Part shown: in pieces, positions 1 to 6,992 of the stretch | How the letters are laid out: each line of letters opens with the position of its first letter | Numbering within the stretch: position 1 is the stretch's first letter | Assembly (NCBI GenBank): GCA_002170005.2 | Contig: NHGT02000021.1 | Location: forward strand, 1 to 13,692 | Length of the DNA: 13,692 nt | Source: a bacterium TMED144 | GTDB lineage: Bacteria > Fidelibacterota > Marinisomatia > Marinisomatales > TCS55 | Direction of reading: 5' to 3' | Notes under the pieces: generated by a model | Databases searched by the model: none | What the model saw: the letters and a program-made list of their open reading frames with translations, nothing else | Told to the model about the DNA's origin: nothing | Made by a program: the position numbers and the translations under genes

Positions 1-167
1 GAATAAATTCTTGTAACAAGATCTGGATCATAATTTTCTAATTGATCTAAAGACGGTAAATCTCTTGACATTAAAAAAATATATGTGAAAATACCTGCTA
101 AACCAAATAAACAGAATAAAAAAGCTGGTACAATATTCTTTAAAATGTTATTGAGGGAAATTTTCAA
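1..167 (-). CDS. mrcA: Penicillin-binding protein 1A-like, N-terminal fragment (runs off window)
   Basis: This is the 5' end of a gene that leaves the window at base 1; 55 codons are visible. The reading begins MKISLNNILKNIVPAF. A hydrophobic membrane anchor follows at about residues 12-33, and then the segment SRDLPSLDQLENYDPDL and VTRIY. A short cytoplasmic tail, one transmembrane helix and a 'DLP...L..Y.P...TR(I/V)' stretch just before the transglycosylase domain is the usual start of class A PBPs such as PBP1A, which polymerise and cross-link peptidoglycan in the periplasm. The frame is closed upstream by a TAA, and TTG at 167-165 is the only good start, with a GGAG on the minus strand about 11 bases before it. 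The gene lies 52 bases after fumC on the same strand. The family call rests on a short segment, so the symbol is tentative. Confidence 0.68.
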   Translation of the reverse strand, partial: MKISLNNILKNIVPAFLFCLFGLAGIFTYIFLMSRDLPSLDQLENYDPDLVTRIY

Positions 168-219
168 AATTTTTTAACTCCATCAAATTCAGTTCAGTCT
201 AAATAAACAACTGATATTA

Positions 220-1614
220 TTATTTTTTGGATGGTTTTATCATATCTGCTGGGTTAATCAAAGTATCAAAATCTTCAGCAGACAAATATCCCAGCTCAAC
301 TATTGCTTCTTTCAAGGATGATTTATCTTCAAATGCTTTTTTTGCAACTTGCGCTGCTTTATCATAGCCAATATGAGGATTTAAAGCTGTTACGAGCATA
401 AGAGAGTTATATAAATTGTCTTGAATTCGATCGTAATTAGGCTCAATACCTCTAATACAATTTTTTGTAAAAGAATGAATTACATCAGAAAGCAGCTTTA
501 TTGATTGCAATATATTGTATGCCATCACAGGTCTATAAACATTCAGTTCAAAATTTCCACTAGCGCCAGCTATGGATATAGTTGTATCGTTTCCAAAAAC
601 CTGCGTACAAACCATTGTAACTGCTTCACATTGGGTTGGATTCACTTTTCCAGGCATAATTGAAGAGCCTGGCTCATTGGATGGTAACAATATTTCTCCT
701 ATACCTGATCTTGGCCCACTAGCAAGCCATCTAATATCATTAGCTATCTTAAAAAGAGAACCCGCTAAACCTCTCAGGGCAGACGATAATGATACTATTG
801 AATCTTGACCACTCAAGGCTTCAAACTTGTTTTTTGCAGTAATAAAAGGCAAATGAGTTATATTTGCTATTTCACTAGCCACTTCTTCAGCAAATCCTTC
901 ATAGGAATTGATTCCTGTTCCAACGGCAGTTCCACCCATAGCTAATTCATAACAATAACTAAGGGAAAGTTTTATTTTTTCGATTTCGTTGTTCATTGAT
1001 GCAGCATATCCTGAAAATTCTTGACCCAGGCTTAAAGGGGTTGCATCTTGAAGGTGTGTCCTGCCTAGTTTGATAATAGAATCAAAATCATTTGATTTTT
1101 TTTCTAACACGTTTGAAAGATTTTCAATGGCTGGAATAAGCAAATGCACTGTGCTTTCTACAGCAGAAATGTTGATTGCAGTAGGAAAAGTATCGTTCGT
1201 GGATTGACACATATTTACATGGTCATTTGGATGAACGGGACTTTTAGACCCAATCTCTCCTCCCAAAATTTCAATTGCTCTATTCGAAATAACTTCATTG
1301 AAGTTCATATTTGTTTGAGTCCCAGAGCCTGTTTGCCAAACAACCAGGGGAAAGTGCTCATCAAGCTTTCCTTTTATTACTTCATCTGCCGCTGAACATA
1401 TTGCATCAGAAAGCTTTGGTTCAATTTTATTGTTGCGGCTATTTACTAAAGATGCGCTTTTCTTAAGAATTGCATATGCTCTGATAAACTCTCGAGGAAA
1501 TTTTTCATCATTGATCTTAAAATTATTTAACGATCTTTGTGTCTGAGCACCATAATATCTATTTGAAGGCACTTGAAGTTCACCCATGCTGTCCTTTTCA
1601 ATTCTAAATGCCAT
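220..1614 (-). CDS. fumC: Class II fumarate hydratase (fumarase C)
   Basis: Fumarase catalyses the reversible hydration of fumarate to L-malate in the TCA cycle (cytoplasmic homotetramer, no iron-sulfur cluster). The 464-residue product has the normal length for FumC. The family signature GSSIMPGKVNPT is at residues 316-327, with the catalytic loop serine and lysine. Also visible are QTGSGTQTNMNFNEV near 94-108, HPNDHVNMCQSTND near 128-141, and GRTHLQDATP at 184-193 with the conserved active-site histidine (H187). The N-terminus MAFRIEKDSMGELQVP matches the family start, so the ATG at 1614 is right although no clear ribosome binding site precedes it. Only 8 bases separate it from korB upstream, so it is probably co-transcribed with korAB. 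Aspartase and argininosuccinate lyase share the superfamily signature, but the overall sequence reads as FumC. Confidence 0.95.
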   Translation of the reverse strand: MAFRIEKDSMGELQVPSNRYYGAQTQRSLNNFKINDEKFPREFIRAYAILKKSASLVNSRNNKIEPKLSDAICSAADEVIKGKLDEHFPLVVWQTGSGTQTNMNFNEVISNRAIEILGGEIGSKSPVHPNDHVNMCQSTNDTFPTAINISAVESTVHLLIPAIENLSNVLEKKSNDFDSIIKLGRTHLQDATPLSLGQEFSGYAASMNNEIEKIKLSLSYCYELAMGGTAVGTGINSYEGFAEEVASEIANITHLPFITAKNKFEALSGQDSIVSLSSALRGLAGSLFKIANDIRWLASGPRSGIGEILLPSNEPGSSIMPGKVNPTQCEAVTMVCTQVFGNDTTISIAGASGNFELNVYRPVMAYNILQSIKLLSDVIHSFTKNCIRGIEPNYDRIQDNLYNSLMLVTALNPHIGYDKAAQVAKKAFEDKSSLKEAIVELGYLSAEDFDTLINPADMIKPSKK

Positions 1615-1622
1615 GGGTTATT

Positions 1623-2639
1623 TTACTTGACCACCCAAGTGTCCCCAGAATTAATGATGTCTTGAATAGAGCTTTTTGGTTTATTTTCAATAGCACTGCT
1701 GATTTGGCTAGCAATATTATCTTCATATGTAGGAGCATCAATTGCATATAGCACTCCGATAGGCTCAGGAGTGTCGGGTTTTGAGGTCATGTTAGATAGC
1801 ATAGAAGCAATCATATAGTCTTTCTTATTGTGCACTAAAAGATCATCTTTGCTCCATTTATCTCCAAGCTCAACAACAGTTGGAATATTGCCATCCAATC
1901 TGATGCCTTTATCACTCTCAGCCCCAAACACCATTGGCTCTCCATCTTTGAGCCATAAAACTGTATCGCTTTTTGTGTCCCTATCAGTAAAGTTAGAAAA
2001 GGCACCATCGTTGAATATATTGCAATTTTGATAAATTTCAAGAAATGATGTGCCTTTGTGGTGGTAAGATTCAGTTATCATCTCCTGCATATGCTTAGAT
2101 TCTTTATCAATGGTTCTAGCGATAAATGTAGCTCCTGCGCCCAACGCAAGAGTAAGTGGATTAAAAGGCTCATCGAGTGAACCCATAGGAGTTGACTTAG
2201 TTACCTTACCAACTTCTGATGTTGGTGAATATTGACCTTTTGTGAGACCGTAAATTCTATTGTTAAATAACATAACATTTAAATCAATATTTCTTCTCAA
2301 TAAATGAATTGTATGATTGCCTCCAATTGATAGCCCGTCACCATCTCCAGTCACTAACCATACAGATAGATCGGGTCTGGATATTTTAACACCAGATGCA
2401 ATTGCAGGGGCTCGGCCATGAATAGAATGAAATCCATATGTGTGCATGTAATAAGGGAATCTACTTGAACATCCTATTCCCGAAATAAAAACAAACTCTT
2501 CTTTTTTTCTGCCTAAATCAGGGAAAACTTTTTGTGTTTGTGTTAGAATTGAGTAATCACCACAGCCAGGGCACCATCTAACGGCTTGATCTGAGGTAAA
2601 ATCTTTTCTTGTATACTTAACTTGAGATGATTCTGACAT
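1623..2639 (-). CDS. korB: 2-oxoglutarate:ferredoxin oxidoreductase, beta subunit
   Basis: This is the thiamine-diphosphate subunit of a 2-oxoacid:ferredoxin oxidoreductase. It would interconvert 2-oxoglutarate plus CoA with succinyl-CoA, CO2 and reduced ferredoxin. The 338-residue protein shows RWCPGCGDYSIL near 21-32 and GIGCSSR near 54-60. C23, C26, C57 and probably C206 are candidate ligands of the [4Fe-4S] cluster. The thiamine-diphosphate/Mg motif is GDGDGLSIGGNH (98-109), followed by NNRIYGLTKGQYSPTS. The last stretch is typical of KorB-type rather than pyruvate-type beta subunits. The start lies 1 base after the korA stop, so translation is likely coupled. Substrate is inferred from family resemblance; another 2-oxoacid is possible. 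No ferredoxin or KorC/KorD gene is adjacent. Confidence 0.93.
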   Translation of the reverse strand: MSESSQVKYTRKDFTSDQAVRWCPGCGDYSILTQTQKVFPDLGRKKEEFVFISGIGCSSRFPYYMHTYGFHSIHGRAPAIASGVKISRPDLSVWLVTGDGDGLSIGGNHTIHLLRRNIDLNVMLFNNRIYGLTKGQYSPTSEVGKVTKSTPMGSLDEPFNPLTLALGAGATFIARTIDKESKHMQEMITESYHHKGTSFLEIYQNCNIFNDGAFSNFTDRDTKSDTVLWLKDGEPMVFGAESDKGIRLDGNIPTVVELGDKWSKDDLLVHNKKDYMIASMLSNMTSKPDTPEPIGVLYAIDAPTYEDNIASQISSAIENKPKSSIQDIINSGDTWVVK

Positions 2640-2640
2640 A

Positions 2641-4488
2641 TTATTTTTCCAATATTTTCTTAACGTTTTCCTGAATTTCTGCTGAGCTAATCGGTTTTCC
2701 TTTAACTTTATTTAAACCGATCGCATCAATTAAATATTCAGCTCTGATTATTTTAATTAATTGTCCCAGGTTAATTTCTGGCACAAGTACATGTTTAAAT
2801 TTAATTAATAACTCTCCTAAATCATTAGGTAATGGATTTATCCATCTTAAATGTATATGACTTACTTTTTTACCATCATTGACTAAAGCTTCAGTAGCAG
2901 ACCGGCATGCACCTTGTGTACCGCCCCAGCTTAAGATTAATAAATCTCCACTCTTATCTCCATATACATCTGTAGGAGGTAATTCATTTGCAATGTTTTG
3001 AACTTTTAATGCTCTAGTTTTTACCATAAAGTGATGATTTTCAGGATCGTAGTTCACATTACCAGTAACATCTTCTTTTTCTATACCACCAATTCTATGC
3101 TCTAAATTTTCTGTACCAGGCTTTGCCCAAGGCCGTGCTAATGTATCTTTTTTTCTTAAATAAGGCATAAACTGACCATCAACTATGTTAGATTTATCAG
3201 CAAATTTTACATCTATAGGGGGTAATTTTTTTATATCAGGAACAATCCAAGGCTCGGAACCATTCGCCAAATAACCATCAGTAAGTAACATTACAGGGGT
3301 CATATATTTAACTGCTATTCTACAGGCTTCGTAAGCTACATAAAAGCAGTCCCCAGGAGTGCTTGAAGCTAAAATGGGTATGGGGGCTTCTCCATTTCTA
3401 CCATACATAGCTTGCATTAAATCTGATTGTTCAGTTTTAGTTGGTAATCCTGTGCTCGGACCACCTCTTTGAACATTGATTATCACTAAAGGTAATTCTG
3501 TTATAACAGCAAGACCCATTGCTTCACCTTTCAAAGCAATACCTGGACCAGAAGTTGTAGTAATAGCCAATGATCCAGAAAAGGCTGCACCCAATGCGGA
3601 AGTAATACCAGCAATTTCATCTTCCGCTTGAAATGTTTTAATTCCCAAATGTTTCCAAGCAGATAAGGTATGCAAAATATCGCTGGCTGGTGTGATGGGA
3701 TAACTGCCTAAGAAAAGCTCAAGTTTTGATTTTTCTGCTGCTGCAGCTAAACCCATTGAAAGTGCATAATTACCGACTACATTCCTGTATTTTCCTGGAG
3801 GAAGATTCGCTTTATCAACAGTATATCTTGTGGTAAAGATCTCTGTGGTTTCACCATAATTATAACCTGCATTTAAAGCTCTAACATTAGACTCAATTAT
3901 TTCAGGTTTTTTTGCAAACTTCTTTGCTAACCAATCTTCTGTTGATTTTAAGGGTCTGTCGTACATCCAAAAGAGCAAACCAAGAGCGTAAAAGTTTTTA
4001 GACCTATCTACCAATTTTGGAGAAAGATCCAAATCTTTACATGCTTCAGATACCATTCTGCTCATATCAATAGAATAAAGGGTGAAATAATCATCCAAGG
4101 TTTTGTCTTCTAATGGATTAGAATCGTAACCTGCTAATTTTAAATTTCTAGGATTAAAAGCTGCAGAATTGCATATAATTGTCCCTCCTGGAGGAACATC
4201 GCTCTGGTGAACTTTTAGAGCTGCAGGGTTCATTGCAACTAACACATCAGGAACGTCTCCTGGAGTATGAATATCTTTGCTACTAAATTTGATTTGAAAA
4301 GCACTAACACCTGCAAGAGAGCCAGCAGGCGCTCTTATTTCTGCAGGAAAATCAGGCAATGTACTTAAATCATTACCAACAACTGCAGTTGTCTCAGTAA
4401 ATCTACCACCAGTAAGCTGCATACCGTCTCCCGAATCTCCTGCAAATCGAATTACGACTTCATCTACTTGTTTTTTAGAAATGCTCAT
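2641..4488 (-). CDS. korA: 2-oxoglutarate:ferredoxin oxidoreductase, fused gamma-alpha subunit
   Basis: This is the larger partner of KorB. The 615-residue protein starts with a gamma (catalytic-domain) region at about 8-200, marked by RFAGDSGDGMQLTGG near 14-28 and the 'PGDVPDVLVAMNPAAL' segment near 76-91. It continues into the alpha (pyrimidine-binding) domain from about 235, with GSYPITPASDIL at 261-272, the FQAEDEIAGI segment near 286-295 containing the conserved glutamate, TTSGPGIALK near 311-320, and NVQRGGPSTGLPTKTEQSDL near 338-357. This gamma-alpha fusion is the common two-subunit KorAB form. The ATG at 4488 is preceded on the minus strand by an AGGA about 11 bases upstream. korA is the first gene of the minus-strand run and faces selD across a 219-base divergent region. 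It implies a ferredoxin-linked TCA step in place of, or beside, the NAD-linked dehydrogenase complex. Confidence 0.93.
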   Translation of the reverse strand: MSISKKQVDEVVIRFAGDSGDGMQLTGGRFTETTAVVGNDLSTLPDFPAEIRAPAGSLAGVSAFQIKFSSKDIHTPGDVPDVLVAMNPAALKVHQSDVPPGGTIICNSAAFNPRNLKLAGYDSNPLEDKTLDDYFTLYSIDMSRMVSEACKDLDLSPKLVDRSKNFYALGLLFWMYDRPLKSTEDWLAKKFAKKPEIIESNVRALNAGYNYGETTEIFTTRYTVDKANLPPGKYRNVVGNYALSMGLAAAAEKSKLELFLGSYPITPASDILHTLSAWKHLGIKTFQAEDEIAGITSALGAAFSGSLAITTTSGPGIALKGEAMGLAVITELPLVIINVQRGGPSTGLPTKTEQSDLMQAMYGRNGEAPIPILASSTPGDCFYVAYEACRIAVKYMTPVMLLTDGYLANGSEPWIVPDIKKLPPIDVKFADKSNIVDGQFMPYLRKKDTLARPWAKPGTENLEHRIGGIEKEDVTGNVNYDPENHHFMVKTRALKVQNIANELPPTDVYGDKSGDLLILSWGGTQGACRSATEALVNDGKKVSHIHLRWINPLPNDLGELLIKFKHVLVPEINLGQLIKIIRAEYLIDAIGLNKVKGKPISSAEIQENVKKILEK

Positions 4489-4707
4489 ATACTTTTAAGT
4501 CCTAAAATATTATCAAAACGTTCATTTGAATTTATCTAATAGAAAACAACTAAATAGGTTAATTTAGCATAAAGTTTTTATAAGATTAATATGTTCATAT
4601 TTTTAATATTACAATTTAGCAATTATATAATTTTTAATGCAATGAAATGTATCGGAAAAATTTTATAAAAATTGTGATATTTTAGAAGAAGAATTATAAC
4701 TTGCAAT
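4489..4707. promoter_or_regulatory. Divergent intergenic region between korA and selD
   Basis: This very AT-rich 219-base stretch contains no supported gene and must hold the promoters for korA (minus) and selD (plus). On the minus strand a GATAATATT (plus-strand 4506-4514) could be a -10 element for korA, but I see no good -35 at the right distance. On the plus strand TATAAT at 4626-4631 could serve selD, with only a weak -35 (TTAATA, 4603-4608). A second candidate nearer selD is listed separately. I see no convincing operator or riboswitch. Confidence 0.45.
4672..4700 (+). promoter_or_regulatory. Candidate selD promoter
   Basis: TTGTGA (4672-4677) and TATAAC (4695-4700) are separated by 17 bases, a good sigma-70-like spacing. 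Transcription would then begin at about 4707, essentially at the selD ATG (4708), giving a leaderless or nearly leaderless message. That would fit the lack of a good Shine-Dalgarno before selD. In so AT-rich a sequence such matches occur by chance. Confidence 0.25.
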
Positions 4708-5760
4708 ATGAGTCTCAAAGAAAAAGTAAAACTTACACGTTATTCCAAAGGTGGTGGCTGAGCATGTAAAATTGGTCCAGGCGACCTTGCTCAAGTTTTG
4801 AGTAAGATCAAAAAACAACAAAATAGCAATGTTATTGTTGATTATGAACAATCAGATGATGCTGCGGTAATTGATATTGGTAATGATAAATATCTTGTGC
4901 AAACTGTTGATTTCTTCTCTCCAATTGTTGATGATCCCTTTACATTTGGTCAAATTGCAGCAGCTAACTCACTTTCAGACATATATGCAATGGGAGCAAA
5001 ACCACTTTTTGCTTTAAATATTGTTGGATTTCCCAATAAAGAGCTTTCAAATGATATATTAGCAGAAATTTTAAATGGAGGTGCTTCATTGGCCAATAAA
5101 GCTGGTATTCCAATTGTTGGGGGCCACTCAGTTGATGATTCAGAAATAAAATATGGATTAGTAGTTACAGGCGAAGTTAAAAAAAATGAACTAATTAAAA
5201 ATTCAAATGCTAAAGATGGTGATTTGCTCTTGTTAACAAAACCACTTGGAACTGGCATACTCTATAATGCTTTAAAAAAAGGGCTTGCAAGCACTGATGA
5301 TTTCTATCAAGCAATTGAATCCATGGTTGAGCTAAATAAAGAAATTGGTAGTTCATTGAATAAGTTTAATGTTCACGCAGCGACGGATGTAACTGGCTAT
5401 GGTTTAATTGGTCATTTATATGAAATGTGCAAATCAAGCAATGTATCAGCTGAGATTGAAACAAATAAAGTACACTTTTTTAATAATGTTGAACAATTTG
5501 CTAAAAAAGGTGCCGTACCAGGAGGAACTGGGCGAAATCTTGAATTCTATTCAAAGCACATCAAATTTGCAGATTCAATCAAAAATCACCAAAAATTGAT
5601 GCTTGCTGATGCACAAACCTCTGGTGGATTATTAATATCGTTATCTGAAAAAGACGCGCATTCATTATCTTCATTTTATAAAGAGCGCTCAATTGGATCT
5701 TTGCAAATTATAGGGAAATTTACATCCTCTAAAAATCCCAAAATTACAATCAACAGTTAA
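4708..5760 (+). CDS. selD: Selenide, water dikinase (selenophosphate synthetase), selenocysteine-containing
   Basis: SelD makes selenophosphate from selenide and ATP, the selenium donor for selenocysteine and selenouridine synthesis. The reading frame starts at ATG 4708 and runs 350 residues, with an in-frame TGA at 4759-4761 (codon 18). The residues around it read KGGG-U-ACKIGPGDL. This matches the family's catalytic segment, in which E. coli has Cys17, Cys19 and Lys20; here they are U18, C20 and K21. Further SelD marks are YEQSDDAAV near 46-54, TVDFFSPIVDDPFTFGQIAA, NSLSDIYAMGAKP, GGHSVDD, TDVTGYGLIGHLYEM and DAQTSGGLL near the C-terminus. A reading from 4798 would lose the active site and begin at an internal TTG leucine codon. 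TGA must be read as Sec here; elsewhere in the window (sufC, sufD, sufE) TGA is a stop. The gene appears to stand alone, with korA divergent and an 84-base gap to the Rrf2 gene. Confidence 0.94.
4759..4793 (+). promoter_or_regulatory. Candidate bacterial SECIS element directing Sec insertion at the selD TGA
   Basis: Bacterial SECIS hairpins begin at or just after the UGA and bind SelB. Here UGAGCA (4759-4764) can pair perfectly with UGCUCA (4788-4793). Inside it GGUC (4774-4777) pairs with GACC (4783-4786) around the five-base loop CAGGC. The two helices are joined by an asymmetric bulge of nine bases on the 5' side and one on the 3' side. The apical helix lies about 12-25 bases after the UGA, a distance seen in known bacterial elements. 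The fold was drawn by eye without an energy calculation. Confidence 0.55.
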
Positions 5761-5792
5761 ATACGATAAATTTTATCGTATTTAACTGTTGA
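5750..5792. repeat. Perfect 21-bp inverted repeat across the selD stop codon
   Basis: The arms 5750-5770 and 5772-5792 are exact reverse complements with a single base (5771) between them; a real hairpin would open a few central A/T pairs as its loop. The selD TAA (5758-5760) lies in the left arm. A T-rich stretch (5801-5812) begins only 8 bases after the right arm, so it is not a textbook intrinsic terminator. A terminator-like or RNA-stabilising 3' hairpin for selD is the simplest reading. A DNA operator upstream of the Rrf2/suf operon is the alternative. Confidence 0.75.
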
Positions 5793-5844
5793 AGTCGGAA
5801 CTTTTCCTTTTTAAACTTGTTGACGTTTTTTCGAAGATAATATT

Positions 5845-6240
5845 ATGTTAAAAATTACACGCAAAGTTGAATATGCTTTAATTGCACTTAAACACATGCA
5901 ATCCAAAGAGGGTGGCTGCCTATCTACCGCCAAAGAAATTGCATATCAATACAATGTTCCTCAGCAATTACTAGCCAAATCACTTCAGCAAATGTCAAAA
6001 AATCATATCATTGAAGCTATTAAAGGAATAAATGGTGGCTACAGGATTAAAGCAAATTTGAGTGGGATTTCTTTAAAAGACTTCTTTGAAAAGCTTGAAG
6101 GCCCGTTAGGCGTTATGGATTGTTATTTTGACTCAGAATGTCAAATATCAGGCTGCAATGTTAAAGCGCCTATTGAAAGGATCAACGACAATATACGTAA
6201 AATGTTATCATCTATGACATTGAAAGAGGTGACCCAATAA
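5845..6240 (+). CDS. Rrf2-family transcriptional regulator of the suf operon
   Basis: The 131-residue protein begins with the canonical Rrf2 N-terminus (MLKITRKVEYALIALKHM), which fixes the start. A winged helix-turn-helix follows: STAKEIAYQYNVPQQLLAKSLQQM, then KGINGGYRI near 60-68, the Rrf2 wing motif. C93, C99 and C104 (Cx5Cx4C) lie where IscR carries its cluster-binding cysteines (Cx5Cx5C in E. coli IscR). An additional C25 is present. The protein is likely a cytoplasmic Fe-S-sensing regulator that adjusts expression of the following suf genes, and perhaps its own. It is the first gene of the operon and its stop overlaps the next start by one base (TAATG). I did not assign a symbol because IscR, SufR-type and other Rrf2 regulators cannot be separated by eye. 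No operator could be recognised in the 52 bases between the palindrome and the start. Confidence 0.88.
   Translation: MLKITRKVEYALIALKHMQSKEGGCLSTAKEIAYQYNVPQQLLAKSLQQMSKNHIIEAIKGINGGYRIKANLSGISLKDFFEKLEGPLGVMDCYFDSECQISGCNVKAPIERINDNIRKMLSSMTLKEVTQ
6225..6232 (+). promoter_or_regulatory. Strong ribosome binding site for the short MIP18 gene
   Basis: AGAGGTGA lies 7 bases before the ATG at 6240, inside the end of the Rrf2 gene. It is one of the few clear Shine-Dalgarno sequences in the window and supports this start. Confidence 0.6.
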
Positions 6241-6614
6241 TGAAATTAATTAAAAAAGAAAGTGTTATTGATGTACTCAAACAATGTTTTGACCCAGAAC
6301 TACCCATAGATTTATGGAATCTTGGCCTGATATATGACATACAAATACAGGAATCATACAACGAACAGCAATCTGATATCAATATTGTTATGTCGCTTAC
6401 CACACCAGGTTGCACTATGGGCGAACAGATAGCCCAAGACATCAAAAATAAATTGGAATCTAATAATGAAGTTAATCAAGTATTTGTAGAAGTGACCTTT
6501 GACCCTCCTTGGGAGCCTGGTATGATGAGTACCGAAGCTAGGCAAAAATTAGGAGTAGGTCTAAATAATGCTCAAGAATCCAAAGAAACAAAAATCAATA
6601 TGGAATGGGAATAA
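6240..6614 (+). CDS. MIP18/DUF59 family protein, short form (SufT-like)
   Basis: The 124-residue protein is essentially a single MIP18 (DUF59) domain followed by a polar tail of about 20 residues. Typical features are CFDPELPIDLWNLGLIYDI (16-34), TTPGCTMGEQIAQDI with the conserved cysteine C58, and VTFDPPWEPGMMS near 85-97. MIP18-type proteins act in Fe-S cluster delivery or maturation (SufT in bacteria, the CIA factor Cia2/FAM96 in eukaryotes). It starts within the stop of the Rrf2 gene and ends 2 bases before sufA. The downstream sufT carries a second copy of the same domain, so the two are likely paralogues with different roles or clients. The precise biochemical function is not established. 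Confidence 0.87.
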   Translation: MKLIKKESVIDVLKQCFDPELPIDLWNLGLIYDIQIQESYNEQQSDINIVMSLTTPGCTMGEQIAQDIKNKLESNNEVNQVFVEVTFDPPWEPGMMSTEARQKLGVGLNNAQESKETKINMEWE

Positions 6615-6616
6615 TC

Positions 6617-6979
6617 ATGTCTGAAAATATTAAAACTCAAGAAATTTTCGATGCAGGCATCTCTTTATCTAAATCTGCTGCCAAGCGTTTAATTGGAATC
6701 ATGGATTCAGAAGGAAAAAAAGGATTTGGCTTGAGAATGGAAGTTACTACTGGTGGGTGTTCTGGCATGAATTATGATATGTCTTTTGAAAAAGAGCAAA
6801 AGGAATTTGATAAGGTATTTGAAAGTAATGGATTGAGAATATTTTGTGATCTCAAAAGCTATCTATACCTCAAAGGAATAGAAGTAGACTTCTCTAATGA
6901 CATCCTGAATGGAGGATTTAAAATAAAAAACCCTAACGCCGAAAGAACATGCGGTTGCGGAACTTCATTTTCCGTTTAG
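6617..6979 (+). CDS. sufA: A-type iron-sulfur carrier protein SufA/IscA/ErpA-like
   Basis: The 120-residue protein is a HesB/IscA-fold carrier that receives Fe-S clusters from the SUF scaffold and passes them to apoproteins. The three cluster-binding cysteines are present: C48 in TTGGCSGMNYDM, then C112 and C114 in the C-terminal CGCGTSFSV. An additional C77 lies between them. An earlier in-frame ATG at 6605 would overlap the previous gene. I chose 6617 because GGGA (6607-6610) sits 6 bases before it and the shorter form matches normal family length. SufA is assigned from its place just before sufB; sequence alone does not exclude ErpA or IscA. Confidence 0.9.
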   Translation: MSENIKTQEIFDAGISLSKSAAKRLIGIMDSEGKKGFGLRMEVTTGGCSGMNYDMSFEKEQKEFDKVFESNGLRIFCDLKSYLYLKGIEVDFSNDILNGGFKIKNPNAERTCGCGTSFSV

Positions 6980-6992
6980 AAATAAAAAAATT

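Noticed and set aside
1828..2041. Open frames on both strands inside korB
   Set aside because: They are off-frame readings of a well-conserved gene, with no recognisable domain.
4659..4673. AATTTT/AAAATT hairpin upstream of selD
   Set aside because: Six A/T pairs with a three-base loop are expected by chance in this composition, and no gene ends there.
4759..4761. The TGA in selD as a true stop, making selD a pseudogene or shorter gene
   Set aside because: The frame continues without shift into a complete SelD, and the TGA falls precisely on the known Cys/Sec catalytic position, so recoding is far more likely.
4663..4851. Minus-strand 62-codon open frame over the selD 5' end and upstream region
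   Set aside because: It lies antisense to the conserved selD active-site coding region, is low in complexity, and matches no family.
5820..5841. TTGACG with GATAAT as a promoter for the Rrf2 gene
   Set aside because: The spacer is only 10 bases, and the implied start of transcription would fall after the ATG at 5845. A promoter must exist nearby or upstream but I could not place it.
6605..6616. Earlier ATG for sufA (four extra residues)
   Set aside because: It overlaps the preceding gene, and its GGGA-preceded downstream ATG at 6617 gives the normal protein start.
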